From Paenibacillus taichungensis (lineage in GTDB: Bacteria; Bacillota; Bacilli; Paenibacillales; Paenibacillaceae), in assembly GCF_013359905.1 (NCBI RefSeq), contig NZ_JABMCC010000104.1:186001-250000 (forward strand): a stretch of DNA of 64,000 nucleotides. Reading direction: 5' to 3'. Of this stretch, positions 1 to 8,875 are shown in pieces. The stretch's first letter is position 1. Each line of letters begins with the position of its first letter. The translations under genes and the position numbers were made by a program. The notes under the pieces are model-generated. The model ran no database searches. It saw nothing but the letters and a program-made list of their open reading frames with translations, and was not told the origin of the DNA.

Positions 1-59
1 CCCCCCGTTAATTCAGCCGAATGTCATCAGTCTGACTACAGTATACAGGGTACTTCTAT

Positions 60-86
60 GGAGGGAAACCGAGTTTCCCCTCTTTT
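60..86 (+). terminator. Possible rho-independent terminator
   Basis: GAGGGAAAC (61-69) pairs with GTTTCCCCTC (73-82) around a three-base loop, with one bulged C, and TTTT follows on the plus strand. It would end a plus-strand transcript entering from the left edge. The minus strand has no T run after the stem, so it is a poor terminator for the germination operon that ends at 123. Confidence 0.45.
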
Positions 87-122
87 CAGTGGTTCATCTA
101 TAACGATTTTTGATGGGATATA

Positions 123-1328
123 TCAGGAAGGCTGTAGTTCTCCACCCTGAAGTCCTTCATGTTTGTCCCCGTCGGAATTCTCTCTGTCCTGTGATGTTTT
201 CCCTTGTTTGTCCTCTTTTGGTTGCTGCTTTTGTTTCTGGTTATCTGTTGTCCGTCGATCATTCGCACCTTTTTTGCGAGGACGAAGAAACACGAAGAGT
301 ATGATGGGAAATAGCACCTCGAACACAATCCCGATCCATGTCCATTCACGTGTAAAGCGGAAGAGCTGAACAGCGTTTTTGAAAAACCAGAAGGCACAGA
401 CAAATCCGATCAAAGCAACTGGCCCTGTCATGACTTTTCCCGAGACCTTCGGAATCATTCGTTTCAGTCCCCAACAGACAAAATACAGATCAAATGCGAT
501 CTTTGTAATTAACGTAGGCAGCGTTACGGCTGCTAGCGCAAGGTCAAATCGATCAAGGAAATCACTAATTTGCAGTTGCCTTGCAAGCTCATAGGAAGGA
601 TAAACCAGTCTGGATGCAATGGGTACTCCCACCGCCAAGATGGTTTCGATGACAATCAGCATCATGATCAGTGCTGTGATCGTAATCCCCCACATAACCG
701 ACTTGAATCGAAAATCACTGCCTTTAATTACAAAGGGGATGGCAATCATCTCACCAAAAAAAGAAAATATGTACCAGCTTCCCCTGCCAACACCAGTAAC
801 ATCGATGTCAAAATAGGGCATAAGATTATCCATGTTTATTTGCTGAATGAGCATAAACGGCAAAATCAATGAATTCAGCACAAACAACGTAACATAGAGC
901 TCGGACATCCCTATTAAGGACCCCAACCCTCCCCTCACGATAAAAACAACCATAACCAAGAGGCTCAATACAATGATGGAAATCGGGGTCGTCTCCAGCA
1001 AGGTAATACTTACATAGTCACCGATTAGTCGGATATCACGGGCAAATATAAAGAGAAAAAACAGGATATACAACAGACCTGTCACACGACCCAAAAAGGG
1101 GAAACGCTCCACTAGAGATTCAAACAGATCACGATCGGGGAACCGTCGCTGAACACGGCTTAACATCCATAGTGATGCCACCATGACAAGAAACACAGGG
1201 ATATAAGATAAATAGGCGTGCTGTTCAGCATAAAAAATGGCTTGTGCATGGGGTTGCATCAACGTGCCTGTAGTTCCGAGCAGCATGATGAGCAGCACCA
1301 ACTGACGACTGGTCACTTTTTGATTCAT
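123..1328 (-). CDS. Spore germination receptor B subunit (GerB/GerKB family permease)
   Basis: Integral membrane protein of about 401 residues with roughly ten hydrophobic segments, of the amino acid/polyamine transporter-like GerB family. B subunits form part of the germinant receptor in the spore inner membrane and are the likely germinant-binding component. The start is the ATG at 1328 (MNQKVTSRQL) because AGGAGGT lies just upstream; an ATG ten codons earlier has no such site. The charged C-terminal tail (last ~50 residues rich in Lys, Gln, Asp) is cytoplasmic-looking and of low complexity. It is the last gene of a gerA-gerC-small ORF-gerB operon. The germinant cannot be read from the sequence. 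Confidence 0.9.
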   Translation of the reverse strand: MNQKVTSRQLVLLIMLLGTTGTLMQPHAQAIFYAEQHAYLSYIPVFLVMVASLWMLSRVQRRFPDRDLFESLVERFPFLGRVTGLLYILFFLFIFARDIRLIGDYVSITLLETTPISIIVLSLLVMVVFIVRGGLGSLIGMSELYVTLFVLNSLILPFMLIQQINMDNLMPYFDIDVTGVGRGSWYIFSFFGEMIAIPFVIKGSDFRFKSVMWGITITALIMMLIVIETILAVGVPIASRLVYPSYELARQLQISDFLDRFDLALAAVTLPTLITKIAFDLYFVCWGLKRMIPKVSGKVMTGPVALIGFVCAFWFFKNAVQLFRFTREWTWIGIVFEVLFPIILFVFLRPRKKGANDRRTTDNQKQKQQPKEDKQGKTSQDRENSDGDKHEGLQGGELQPS

Positions 1329-1373
1329 GGAATACCTCCTTTCTGTCTTATGCTTCAAAATTCGTTGAAAAGC

Positions 1374-1595
1374 CTAAGGTAACGGTAGCCAACGTTGAAT
1401 TAACTGGGTTAGCCAAGCCGAAATAAAGACGGTTTTGCTCAAATTAGTCACATAGAACCAAATCCCGGCGCTGATGGCGATTATTCCGTAGGATAACCAC
1501 CGATTAATGGCCGCTGCCTGCCTCACATGTTTGAAGTCCATGATGATTACGGCAATAACCATACCCAAATAAGTGAACAACAGCGGCTTAATCAT
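1374..1595 (-). CDS. Small two-helix membrane protein in ger operon (candidate germination D subunit)
   Basis: Predicted 73-residue protein with two hydrophobic segments (about residues 4-19 and 33-50). The start at 1595 (MIKPLLF) has GAGGAGG nine bases upstream. Its ATG overlaps the gerC stop as ATGATTAA, so translation is probably coupled. Small two-helix proteins next to ger operons are known in Bacillus as D subunits that modulate receptor response; position and topology fit that group, but no residue motif proves it. It lies between the gerC and gerB homologues and is very likely co-transcribed. Confidence 0.7.
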   Translation of the reverse strand: MIKPLLFTYLGMVIAVIIMDFKHVRQAAAINRWLSYGIIAISAGIWFYVTNLSKTVFISAWLTQLIQRWLPLP

Positions 1596-2787
1596 GGACA
1601 ATATCCTCCTCTTGTAATCCAATCGGTTTATTGATAACCCCTACATTTTCAATTATGATGTGTGGTTCAATAATTACCTTTACATCCGGATAGATATCAT
1701 CCCACCGATCCCTCATTTTTTTCCATTCCCGAGGAAGTTGCTGATGAATGGAACGACCCAGACCCAAGATATCCGCAGGATATTGTTTTTGAATCAGCCT
1801 GATCCCTTCCTTAATGTCATCTTCAATTTTCTGGTGAAGGGCCTGAGTAAGGCTCTGCATCTCCTGGTCTCGCAAATCACCATAATTGGATTCGTTATCT
1901 ACCATGACTCCCTTGGCATACAACTCGATCGTCACCGTGACTTTCCCGTTTTCAACATGAGGATGCAAGGATGAGTTATTCTCGTTTAATTTAATGAACA
2001 CATCACCTTTTCCACGCGGAGCCTTTACCATCACTTCCGGCTCATTGGCTTCACCCATGGCTAAAATAAGCGCATCAGCGGGAGCTTTCTCTATCATGCC
2101 TACCAGTTTGTCCTTCTTGAAAATAGCGATTCCATCTAACTTGATGTTCGTCTTAACGTCCTTCCAGTTACTCGGCACATTGTCAGCAGTCGAAGCAACT
2201 GGTAGAAATGGATCTACTCCTTCGGAAAGAATCGCATCCGTAAATGTCTTGAGTGAACGTGGTCTGCGCATATTCAGGAAACACAGTTCGCGTACCATTT
2301 CAGAAGGAAATTTTTCAATTGGCGCATCGGTATCCAGCACTTTGTACGCAGATCCTTTGGTAACAATCGGTAGCGCAGAGAGTCGGTTAAGCGGGTAACG
2401 TGTAAGTAAGTCCAGCATGGGAGCAACACCTTCACGTGCAAGCTCTTCTCCGATCAGCATGGTACGTCGATGTGCATAATAAAGCTCACGGGAAAGTGCC
2501 TTTTGGCCTTCAATTGAAGTCCCGCGCAAGGTTTTGGCTGTAGTGGATAACATGAACCACGATTTGTCGCCACTTGTGCCCCCACCACCGCCTTCACTTC
2601 CAGAGGAACCGGACTGGCCGGGAAGGGCAATTTGCAGACTGGTTCTGAAATTATCCTCTTCCTTGTCGATAGCGAGACCAATGACAAAAGCGATATCATT
2701 AATCTCCTTCCGATCCCAGCAACCTGATATGAAAATAGTACATAGGAGCAGTATGGCTACCGCCCGTCGTTTACGGATGAGAACCAT
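1588..2787 (-). CDS. Spore germination lipoprotein, Ger(x)C family
   Basis: C subunit of a germinant receptor, about 399 residues. A positively charged N terminus is followed by a hydrophobic stretch and a lipobox ending ISGC, with Cys23 as the lipid-modified residue, then WDRKEINDIAFVIGLAIDKE, typical of the family. It is anchored to the outer face of the spore inner membrane. A Gly/Ser-rich stretch (about residues 60-75) is a flexible linker. The start at 2787 is chosen because GGTGGTGAG sits before it and it falls 4 bases after the gerA stop; a longer reading would overlap gerA by 44 bases. Confidence 0.92.
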   Translation of the reverse strand: MVLIRKRRAVAILLLCTIFISGCWDRKEINDIAFVIGLAIDKEEDNFRTSLQIALPGQSGSSGSEGGGGGTSGDKSWFMLSTTAKTLRGTSIEGQKALSRELYYAHRRTMLIGEELAREGVAPMLDLLTRYPLNRLSALPIVTKGSAYKVLDTDAPIEKFPSEMVRELCFLNMRRPRSLKTFTDAILSEGVDPFLPVASTADNVPSNWKDVKTNIKLDGIAIFKKDKLVGMIEKAPADALILAMGEANEPEVMVKAPRGKGDVFIKLNENNSSLHPHVENGKVTVTIELYAKGVMVDNESNYGDLRDQEMQSLTQALHQKIEDDIKEGIRLIQKQYPADILGLGRSIHQQLPREWKKMRDRWDDIYPDVKVIIEPHIIIENVGVINKPIGLQEEDIVHD

Positions 2788-2791
2788 GTGC

Positions 2792-4375
2792 TCACCACCC
2801 TTCTTCTGCTTCAGGCGAACCGTTGATCTTTTCATTCATCCGCTGCTGGTCACGATGAACCGTTGAAGGACGATTGATCATCTTCCACCATGGTGTACGA
2901 ATAACAATATCCTTGGTATCCGTCTTGCTATAGGGGCTGAGACCTGACAGATAAGGTACCCCAAAAGAGGTCATTTGTGTTAGATGTACCGAGATCAGCA
3001 CCAGTCCGATTACAATGCCATATAAGCCAAGCGCACCGGCAAGTAACATGATGGGAAAACGCAGCAACCGAACCGTAATGGCAAAGTTAAAACGTGGGAT
3101 GGTGAACGACGCAATCCCTGTCATCGATACAATGATAACCATGGGCGCCGACACGATCCCCGCCTGAACGGCTGCTTGTCCAATCACAAGTGCCCCCAAA
3201 ATGCTGACGGCTTGACCTACCGTTTTCGGTAACCTGACCCCCGCTTCTCGCAAAGCCTCGAATGATAGCTCCATAATGAGGGCTTCAACCAGTGCAGGGA
3301 ATGGAATGGCCTCCCTTGCCCCGGCAATACTCAGAATCAGCGTGGTAGGCAACATATCCTGATGGAAGGTTGTAATGGCGATATAGAGTGCAGGCAGAAA
3401 TAAAGCGATAGCTACAAACAAAAACCGAATCCACCGCACCAGATTGCTGATAAAGAACCGTTCGTAATAATCCTCACTCGCCTGAAGCATCTGCCACATG
3501 GTTACTGGGGCAATAAGGACAAACGGACTACCATCCACAAAAATGGCAAATCGTCCTTCCAGCAAGTTTCCCGCCACTGTATCCGGACGTTCGGTATAAT
3601 GCATCTGCGGAAAAGGGGAATACGGATGATCTTCTATCAATTCCTCAATATAACCGGACTCAAGAATCCCATCGATTTTGATCTTGTTGAGGCGTTTTTT
3701 GACATCCTTAATCAGCTTGGGATCAGCGATATCGCTGATGTAGGTCAGTACGACATTGGTTTTGGTCTCAGTTCCAATCGTCATGCTTAACATCTTAAGT
3801 GCAGGTGTTTTCAGCTTGAAACGAAGCAAAGCTGTGTTCACCCGCAATGTCTCGGTGAAGCCTTCGCGTGGTCCTCGGATAACCGACTCGGTCTGGGGTT
3901 CCTCGACACCACGCCTCACACCGCCCTTGACGTTAAATAGCCAAGCCTCTTTGCTTCCGTTGATCAACAGCAGTGCGGAGGATTCCAGCACACCCTCTGC
4001 TGCGTCTGCCCAGGTATCCACTTTCTTCACCTGCGTCAGAGCAATTCGTGTATCATCCAGAGGAGCCGCAGGTTCATCAGTACGTTGCTCGATCAGACCC
4101 CGAATGAGAGGCCGAAGCATATGATCCTGAATATCTGCCGAATTCACGATGCCTTCGATGTATACAAGCAGTCCTTCCACTTCAGATGAAATCTTGACAT
4201 TGCGGAAAACCACATCCGAGCAATCCGAGAAAATGTCTTCCAGTGCCAACATATGGCTTTCATGTGAAAGGCTTATCGGTTGCCTCAAAATAGGGGGAGA
4301 CGGCAGCCCCAAAGGGATGTGTTTCTTCTTTTCTGAATCCCCGGAACCATTTTTCCCTGATGTTTTGTCCGCCAT
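2792..4375 (-). CDS. Spore germination receptor A subunit (GerA family)
   Basis: 527 residues, the normal length for GerA-family A subunits. The N-terminal ~290 residues are soluble and are followed by about five membrane segments beginning near residue 305. It acts with the B and C subunits in the spore inner membrane to sense germinants. The start MADKTSGKNG has GGAGGGCGG just upstream. It is the first gene of the four-gene operon. The N-terminal Lys/Ser-rich segment is likely disordered. A forespore-specific promoter is expected between 4376 and 4480, but I could not define one convincingly. Confidence 0.93.
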   Translation of the reverse strand: MADKTSGKNGSGDSEKKKHIPLGLPSPPILRQPISLSHESHMLALEDIFSDCSDVVFRNVKISSEVEGLLVYIEGIVNSADIQDHMLRPLIRGLIEQRTDEPAAPLDDTRIALTQVKKVDTWADAAEGVLESSALLLINGSKEAWLFNVKGGVRRGVEEPQTESVIRGPREGFTETLRVNTALLRFKLKTPALKMLSMTIGTETKTNVVLTYISDIADPKLIKDVKKRLNKIKIDGILESGYIEELIEDHPYSPFPQMHYTERPDTVAGNLLEGRFAIFVDGSPFVLIAPVTMWQMLQASEDYYERFFISNLVRWIRFLFVAIALFLPALYIAITTFHQDMLPTTLILSIAGAREAIPFPALVEALIMELSFEALREAGVRLPKTVGQAVSILGALVIGQAAVQAGIVSAPMVIIVSMTGIASFTIPRFNFAITVRLLRFPIMLLAGALGLYGIVIGLVLISVHLTQMTSFGVPYLSGLSPYSKTDTKDIVIRTPWWKMINRPSTVHRDQQRMNEKINGSPEAEEGW

Positions 4376-4483
4376 ATGCCGCCCTCCGTTCCTGTTTTTT
4401 TATACAAGGTAGCTTGTGCCAGAGCGCGCAGAATTATGTGATCTTTTTATAAAAATCCAGATACCTTCTTCAACTAGGGCAAC

Positions 4484-4515
4484 AAAAAAAGGCCTCTGTA
4501 TGGATAACAGAGACC
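4484..4515 (-). terminator. Rho-independent terminator of siderophore uptake operon
   Basis: Read on the minus strand, GGTCTCTGT pairs with ACAGAGGCC (one G.T pair) and is followed by seven T residues. It lies 40 bases after the stop of the substrate-binding protein gene. Confidence 0.85.
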
Positions 4516-4554
4516 TTCGAGCCTAATTAAACTAATGCGTCAATCTTCATTCAC

Positions 4555-5541
4555 TTAATTGATACTCTCGTCCACTTCTTTAATCATTTCTTGAATGGAT
4601 TCCAAACCACCACCGGACAAGTACCAGTAATCCGGGTCAAGATAAACAATGTGTCCATCTTTATAAGCATTCGTATTTTTGACCAAATCGTTCTCAATAA
4701 CCTGTTTGGCTGGAGTTGCCTCACCACTGCCTGCAACCACCGCACTCCGATCTACCACGAACAGATAATCTGGATTTTTCTCCATAACATATTCAAATGA
4801 AACGCTCTGCCCATGAGTGGACACTTCAATATTTGCATCTGCGGGAGTAAAACCGAACACATCATGTATGATACCAAATCGGGAACCTGCACCATAAGCG
4901 CTCAATTTACCTTCGTTCGTCAGAACAACCAGTGCATTCTTTCCAGCAGCCGTTACTTTATCTTTCAAAGCTTTAACAGAGGTATCAATTGATGCCAGTG
5001 CCTCTTCTGCTTCTTTTTCTTTACCAAAGATCTCTCCAAGTGTCTTCACATTCGAAGTCAGGGAGTTCATATAATCTTCTGTATCTACCGCCATATAAAT
5101 AGTTGGTGCGATCTCGCTCAACTCTTCATATGAGTCTTGCAGTCGTCCTGAGATGATAATCAGGTCAGGCTTCAGGGCATTTACTTTCTCAAAATCAGCC
5201 TCTTTCAAACCGCCAACATTGGCGTACTTTGCATCGTTATACTTTTCCAGATAAGAAGGAACTCCCTCCTGAGGTACACCGGCAACCTCTACCCCGAGCT
5301 GATCCAATGTATCCAGCACCCCATAGTCGAACACAACCACTTTCTCCGGATTCTTCTTCACTGTTGTATTGCCAAGTTTATGTTTAATGACGATTTCATC
5401 GTTGGACTGATCTGCTGCTGCATTCGCTTCTGATCCTGTGCCACTGCTGGAACCTGTATTTTCTGCTGTTTTATTTCCACCGCAAGCTGCCAGAACAACC
5501 GACAACACGACAAGCAACGTAAACAACCAACCCTTTTTCAT
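4555..5541 (-). CDS. yclQ: Iron-siderophore ABC transporter substrate-binding lipoprotein (YclQ/FatB type)
   Basis: Class III (helical-backbone) periplasmic-type binding protein of about 328 residues. It has a lipoprotein signal with lipobox LAAC (Cys20), an Asn/Ser/Gly-rich linker, and the two-lobe FeCD/PBP2 fold signatures such as VVVFDYGVLDTLDQLG and PDLIIISGR. It captures a ferric siderophore outside the membrane and delivers it to the permease pair encoded upstream. The order permease-permease-ATPase-binding protein is that of B. subtilis yclNOPQ, which takes up petrobactin; the actual siderophore here is inferred. The start MKKGWLF has GAGAGGTG upstream and follows the ATPase by 38 bases. 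Confidence 0.88.
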   Translation of the reverse strand: MKKGWLFTLLVVLSVVLAACGGNKTAENTGSSSGTGSEANAAADQSNDEIVIKHKLGNTTVKKNPEKVVVFDYGVLDTLDQLGVEVAGVPQEGVPSYLEKYNDAKYANVGGLKEADFEKVNALKPDLIIISGRLQDSYEELSEIAPTIYMAVDTEDYMNSLTSNVKTLGEIFGKEKEAEEALASIDTSVKALKDKVTAAGKNALVVLTNEGKLSAYGAGSRFGIIHDVFGFTPADANIEVSTHGQSVSFEYVMEKNPDYLFVVDRSAVVAGSGEATPAKQVIENDLVKNTNAYKDGHIVYLDPDYWYLSGGGLESIQEMIKEVDESIN

Positions 5542-5579
5542 AAATAGACACCTCTCGCTCTCTCTATATTGGTTTAACT

Positions 5580-6338
5580 TTAAGCAAAATACACACAAAT
5601 CTTACGCCCATCAATCCATTGCACAGGGATGTGCATGTCATATACTTTCTGCAATACGTCCGTATTAATGATTTCCTCCGTTTTACCTTCCTGCACGACA
5701 CGCCCATCTTTGAGTGCCACGATATAGTCTGAGTAACAGGAGGCAAAATTGATGTCATGAATGACAATAACAATCGTCTTGCCCAATTCATCCACCATTT
5801 TACGAAGCACCTTCATAATCTGCACGGAATGTTTCATGTCCAAATTATTCAAGGGTTCATCTAGGAGAATATACTCGGTGTTCTGCGCGATAACCATGGC
5901 AATGTAAGCCCGCTGTCGCTGTCCACCGCTTAGCTCATCCAAATACTTTTTGCGGAATGGAGCCAGTTCCATATAATCGATGGCTTCCTGAATCCACTGC
6001 CGATCCTCTGCCGTGAGTCTTCCTTGTGAATATGGAAAACGTCCAAAAGCAACCAGATCCTCCACCGTCAACCTGATATTTATGTGATTAGATTGCTTAA
6101 GTACTGATATTTTTTTTGACAGATCCTTGTTCTTCCAGCCTTCGATCTCTTGCCCTTCGATCAGGACTTGTCCTGCATCCTTGCTAATTAGCCTGGTGAT
6201 CATGGATAACAGTGTACTTTTGCCTGCACCATTGGGGCCAATAAATGAAGTGATTTTCCCTTTGGCAATATTCAGTGATACGTCATCCACTACCCGGACG
6301 CCGCCGTATTGTTTGGTTACATTTCTGACTTCTACCAC
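5580..6338 (-). CDS. yclP: Siderophore ABC transporter ATP-binding protein (YclP type)
   Basis: 252-residue ATPase with Walker A GPNGAGKST (34-42), signature LSGGQRQR (about 138-145), Walker B YILLDEPLNNLD, and the H-loop in IVIVIHDINFA. It energises ferric siderophore import by the adjacent permeases. It overlaps the upstream permease gene by 7 bases, which suggests translational coupling in the Fur-controlled operon. All catalytic motifs are intact. Confidence 0.92.
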   Translation of the reverse strand: MVEVRNVTKQYGGVRVVDDVSLNIAKGKITSFIGPNGAGKSTLLSMITRLISKDAGQVLIEGQEIEGWKNKDLSKKISVLKQSNHINIRLTVEDLVAFGRFPYSQGRLTAEDRQWIQEAIDYMELAPFRKKYLDELSGGQRQRAYIAMVIAQNTEYILLDEPLNNLDMKHSVQIMKVLRKMVDELGKTIVIVIHDINFASCYSDYIVALKDGRVVQEGKTEEIINTDVLQKVYDMHIPVQWIDGRKICVYFA

Positions 6339-7300
6339 GACTTATTCTCCTTTAGCAGTAAATAGATGAAGTACACACCGCCTACAAAATTGATAATGAC
6401 ACTTACTGTAGTAGCAAAAGTAAATACCCGCTCCACAATGAGCTGTCCACCGACCAATGAAACCACAGCTATAATGACTGAACCCCAGATCAGCACTTTA
6501 TGACGATGTGATCGGAATATCTGATGCGCCAGATTCACGACCAGCAGTCCCAGGAACATGATTGGTCCAACAAGCGCTGTGGAGATTGACACCAGAACCA
6601 TCACAACCAGCAGCAACCTTTTCACAATGTATTGGTAGTCCACCCCAAGATTAACCGCGTGATCTTTACCAAGAGACAGTACGTCGAGATACTTAGTAAA
6701 CTTCTGTGCATACAGCAGGATCAAAATAATAGCCACCATAGAGATGATCAGCAGATCCGTATTCACATTGTTAAAACTTGCAAACATCTTGCCCTGCAGT
6801 ACAAGGAACTCATTTGGATCAATCAGTACCTCCATGAAGGAGGACATGCTCTGAAACAGCGTACCCAGAATAAGGCCAACGAGCAGCAGTAAATAGATAT
6901 TGCGCCCCCGTTCTCTACGGAACATGAGCTGATGCAGGAGTAAGGCAAACAAGGTCATTAACAGGACAGATACCGCAAAGTTAAGGTTTTTGTTCACAAA
7001 GCTGATATGCGTGCTCCCAAACACAAACACGGCAAAGGTCTGAAACAACATATACAGGGAGTCAAGTCCCATAATGCCAGGCGTAAGAATTCGATTGTTG
7101 GTTATCGTTTGGAAAATGGCAGTGGAGTACGCGATGCAAGCACCCGTGAGCACAATAGCAAGAATCTTTTTTCCTCTGCGAGGCAGAATATAATCCCAAT
7201 TGCCCCCGGATTGAATGACCAGAAATACACCAATCAACAGCACTGCCGCTGTAATCAAAATGCCAAATTTCCAGGTATTCGCCGTATACTTCATTCTCAT
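6332..7300 (-). CDS. yclO: Siderophore ABC transporter permease, second subunit (YclO type)
   Basis: 322-residue FecCD-family permease with about eight to ten membrane segments. With the YclN-type partner it forms the transmembrane channel for ferric siderophore. The start overlaps the preceding gene's stop as ATGA (7297-7300), with GAAAGG nine bases upstream. The conserved FecCD stretch LVGPIMFLGLLVVNLAHQIF is present near residue 240. Confidence 0.9.
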   Translation of the reverse strand: MRMKYTANTWKFGILITAAVLLIGVFLVIQSGGNWDYILPRRGKKILAIVLTGACIAYSTAIFQTITNNRILTPGIMGLDSLYMLFQTFAVFVFGSTHISFVNKNLNFAVSVLLMTLFALLLHQLMFRRERGRNIYLLLLVGLILGTLFQSMSSFMEVLIDPNEFLVLQGKMFASFNNVNTDLLIISMVAIILILLYAQKFTKYLDVLSLGKDHAVNLGVDYQYIVKRLLLVVMVLVSISTALVGPIMFLGLLVVNLAHQIFRSHRHKVLIWGSVIIAVVSLVGGQLIVERVFTFATTVSVIINFVGGVYFIYLLLKENKSW

Positions 7301-8250
7301 GATTCATAAGCCTTTCTTCGAAGCAGTAAATACAGGAACAACACACTGCCCACAACGCCCACAGTCAAACTGATGGAGAGCTGATAAGGATAAATAATCA
7401 ATTGACCCAAAATATCGCAGACCAGAACAAAAATTGCACCGAGCACTGCCGTATGAGGCAATGTATCCCGCAAGTTGTCACCCTTATACAACGTCACAAT
7501 ATTCGGTACTACAAGACCCAGAAACGGGATTGTACCTACCGTAATAATGACGACGGCTGAAACCAGTGCAACCAGAATCAGTCCGAGATTAACCACTTTG
7601 CGATAAGCCAGTCCAAGGTTGGTTGAGAAATCTTCACCCATGCCTGCAAGTGTAAAGCGATTAGCGAACAGATATACGATAATGAGCAGCGGAATACTGA
7701 TATAGATCAGTTCATAACGTCCCTTCATAATCGTGGAGAAGTCACCTTGCAGCCAGGATGACATGTTCTGGATCAAATCGTTCTTGTAAGCAAAAAAAGT
7801 CGTGACTGAGCTTACAATATTGCCAAACATCAAACCGAGGAGAGCGATGTATATCGTATCCTTGAATTTGACTTTCTCCAGTATCCGCATAAAGATTAGC
7901 GTTCCAGCCAGTGCGAAGGTAAAAGCAACCAGCATTTTCTGCAGTGGAGAAGCTCCAGGGAACCACATCAAAGTAACAAGGATACCCAACCGGGCTGAGT
8001 CCATTGTTCCGGCCGTTGTCGGAGACACAAAACGGTTGCGAGTCAGCTGCTGCATGATTAGTCCAATCACACTCATACTGATACCTGCGACAAGGATGCT
8101 GATTAGGCGGGGAAAACGACTGACTTGTAACACCTGAAGCTGGACTGGGGTCAAATGAAATATATCCATGGGTGAAATGTCTGAATTGCCAATAAACAGG
8201 TATACGATAGACAAAAAAGCCAGTACGATCAACATATAGCCTAACTTCAT
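7297..8250 (-). CDS. yclN: Siderophore ABC transporter permease, first subunit (YclN type)
   Basis: 317-residue FecCD-family permease and first gene of the operon. The family signature GTIPFLGLVVPNIVTLYKGD is visible near residue 245. About nine hydrophobic segments place it in the cytoplasmic membrane. GAGGGG lies upstream of the ATG. Expression should rise under iron limitation, since the only promoter region upstream carries a good Fur box. Confidence 0.9.
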   Translation of the reverse strand: MKLGYMLIVLAFLSIVYLFIGNSDISPMDIFHLTPVQLQVLQVSRFPRLISILVAGISMSVIGLIMQQLTRNRFVSPTTAGTMDSARLGILVTLMWFPGASPLQKMLVAFTFALAGTLIFMRILEKVKFKDTIYIALLGLMFGNIVSSVTTFFAYKNDLIQNMSSWLQGDFSTIMKGRYELIYISIPLLIIVYLFANRFTLAGMGEDFSTNLGLAYRKVVNLGLILVALVSAVVIITVGTIPFLGLVVPNIVTLYKGDNLRDTLPHTAVLGAIFVLVCDILGQLIIYPYQLSISLTVGVVGSVLFLYLLLRRKAYES

Positions 8251-8314
8251 CTCTCTACTAATCCCCTCACCAATAGCCGTAAAACACTTCTAGTTGTTCT
8301 ACTTCGTGTCATTT

Positions 8315-8333
8315 GATATTGATACTCATTATC
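8315..8333. promoter_or_regulatory. Fur box
   Basis: GATATTGATACTCATTATC matches 17 of 19 positions of the classic Fur consensus. It lies just downstream of the predicted transcription start of yclNOPQ (promoter at 8344-8373), where bound Fur-Fe would block transcription. Confidence 0.85.
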
Positions 8334-8343
8334 AATTAGGCTA

Positions 8344-8373
8344 ATTATATCGATATTAATTTCGTTATGTCAA
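8344..8373 (-). promoter_or_regulatory. Sigma-A promoter of yclNOPQ operon
   Basis: On the minus strand TTGACA (8373-8368) and TATAAT (8349-8344) are separated by 18 bases; both hexamers match consensus exactly. The start point would fall near 8337, immediately before the Fur box. Confidence 0.85.
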
Positions 8374-8451
8374 CCTTCCTTTGCTTCTCTTTTGCTAAAT
8401 TTCATGAAACAACCTGAAACACATATAATTCAAAATTAATTGTATATAAGG

Positions 8452-8481
8452 AAAAAGACCTTCCAATTGGAAGGTCTTTTT
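8452..8481. terminator. Bidirectional terminator
   Basis: AAAAAGACCTTCC (8452-8464) and GGAAGGTCTTTTT (8469-8481) form a perfect stem around AATT, with T runs on both strands. It ends the pirin operon on the minus strand. Confidence 0.9.
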
Positions 8482-8491
8482 AATCATTCGG

Positions 8492-8827
8492 TTAGTCGGC
8501 AAAATAATCTTCAGGAATATAGCGGATCTCAGATTCCGCATATATAGTCAATGTATGGCGTTCTCCATCATACTGCACCTGGTCTCCCTGAACGTAATAC
8601 CAGTGCTTCACCAAGGGCTGATCTTTACGCTGTACAAAGCGAAACACATTGAGCTCCTGTCTAAGCTCCATAATGCTATCCACCACCTGTTGTTCCAGAC
8701 CCGTAACGGTAAAAACAAAACCAGTGCCTTCTTTTTGATAACGATAGGACATCGAGTCTGTTTTGCTGTTAACCAGCCCTCGCCCAGTCACTGCATGCTT
8801 AACCATGAACCATTCCTGCTGCGTCAT
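8492..8827 (-). CDS. Conserved hypothetical protein downstream of pirin
   Basis: 111-residue soluble protein with no signal peptide or membrane segment. I do not recognise a family. It looks like an alternating beta-rich small domain with a Tyr-rich C-terminal part (RYIPEDYFAD at the end). AAAGGAGG precedes the ATG. It starts 48 bases after the pirin gene and is followed by a strong terminator, so the two probably form one transcript. No function is proposed. Confidence 0.7.
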   Translation of the reverse strand: MTQQEWFMVKHAVTGRGLVNSKTDSMSYRYQKEGTGFVFTVTGLEQQVVDSIMELRQELNVFRFVQRKDQPLVKHWYYVQGDQVQYDGERHTLTIYAESEIRYIPEDYFAD

Positions 8828-8875
8828 AAAAGTACATCCTCCTTTGATCTTGGAGTTTCAATCTATTTCGGTAAT

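Noticed and set aside
4376..4480. Possible sigma-G promoter for the germination operon (TGGATT ... CATAATT on the minus strand)
   Set aside because: The spacer is about 15 bases and the -35 match is weak, so I do not list it as a feature.
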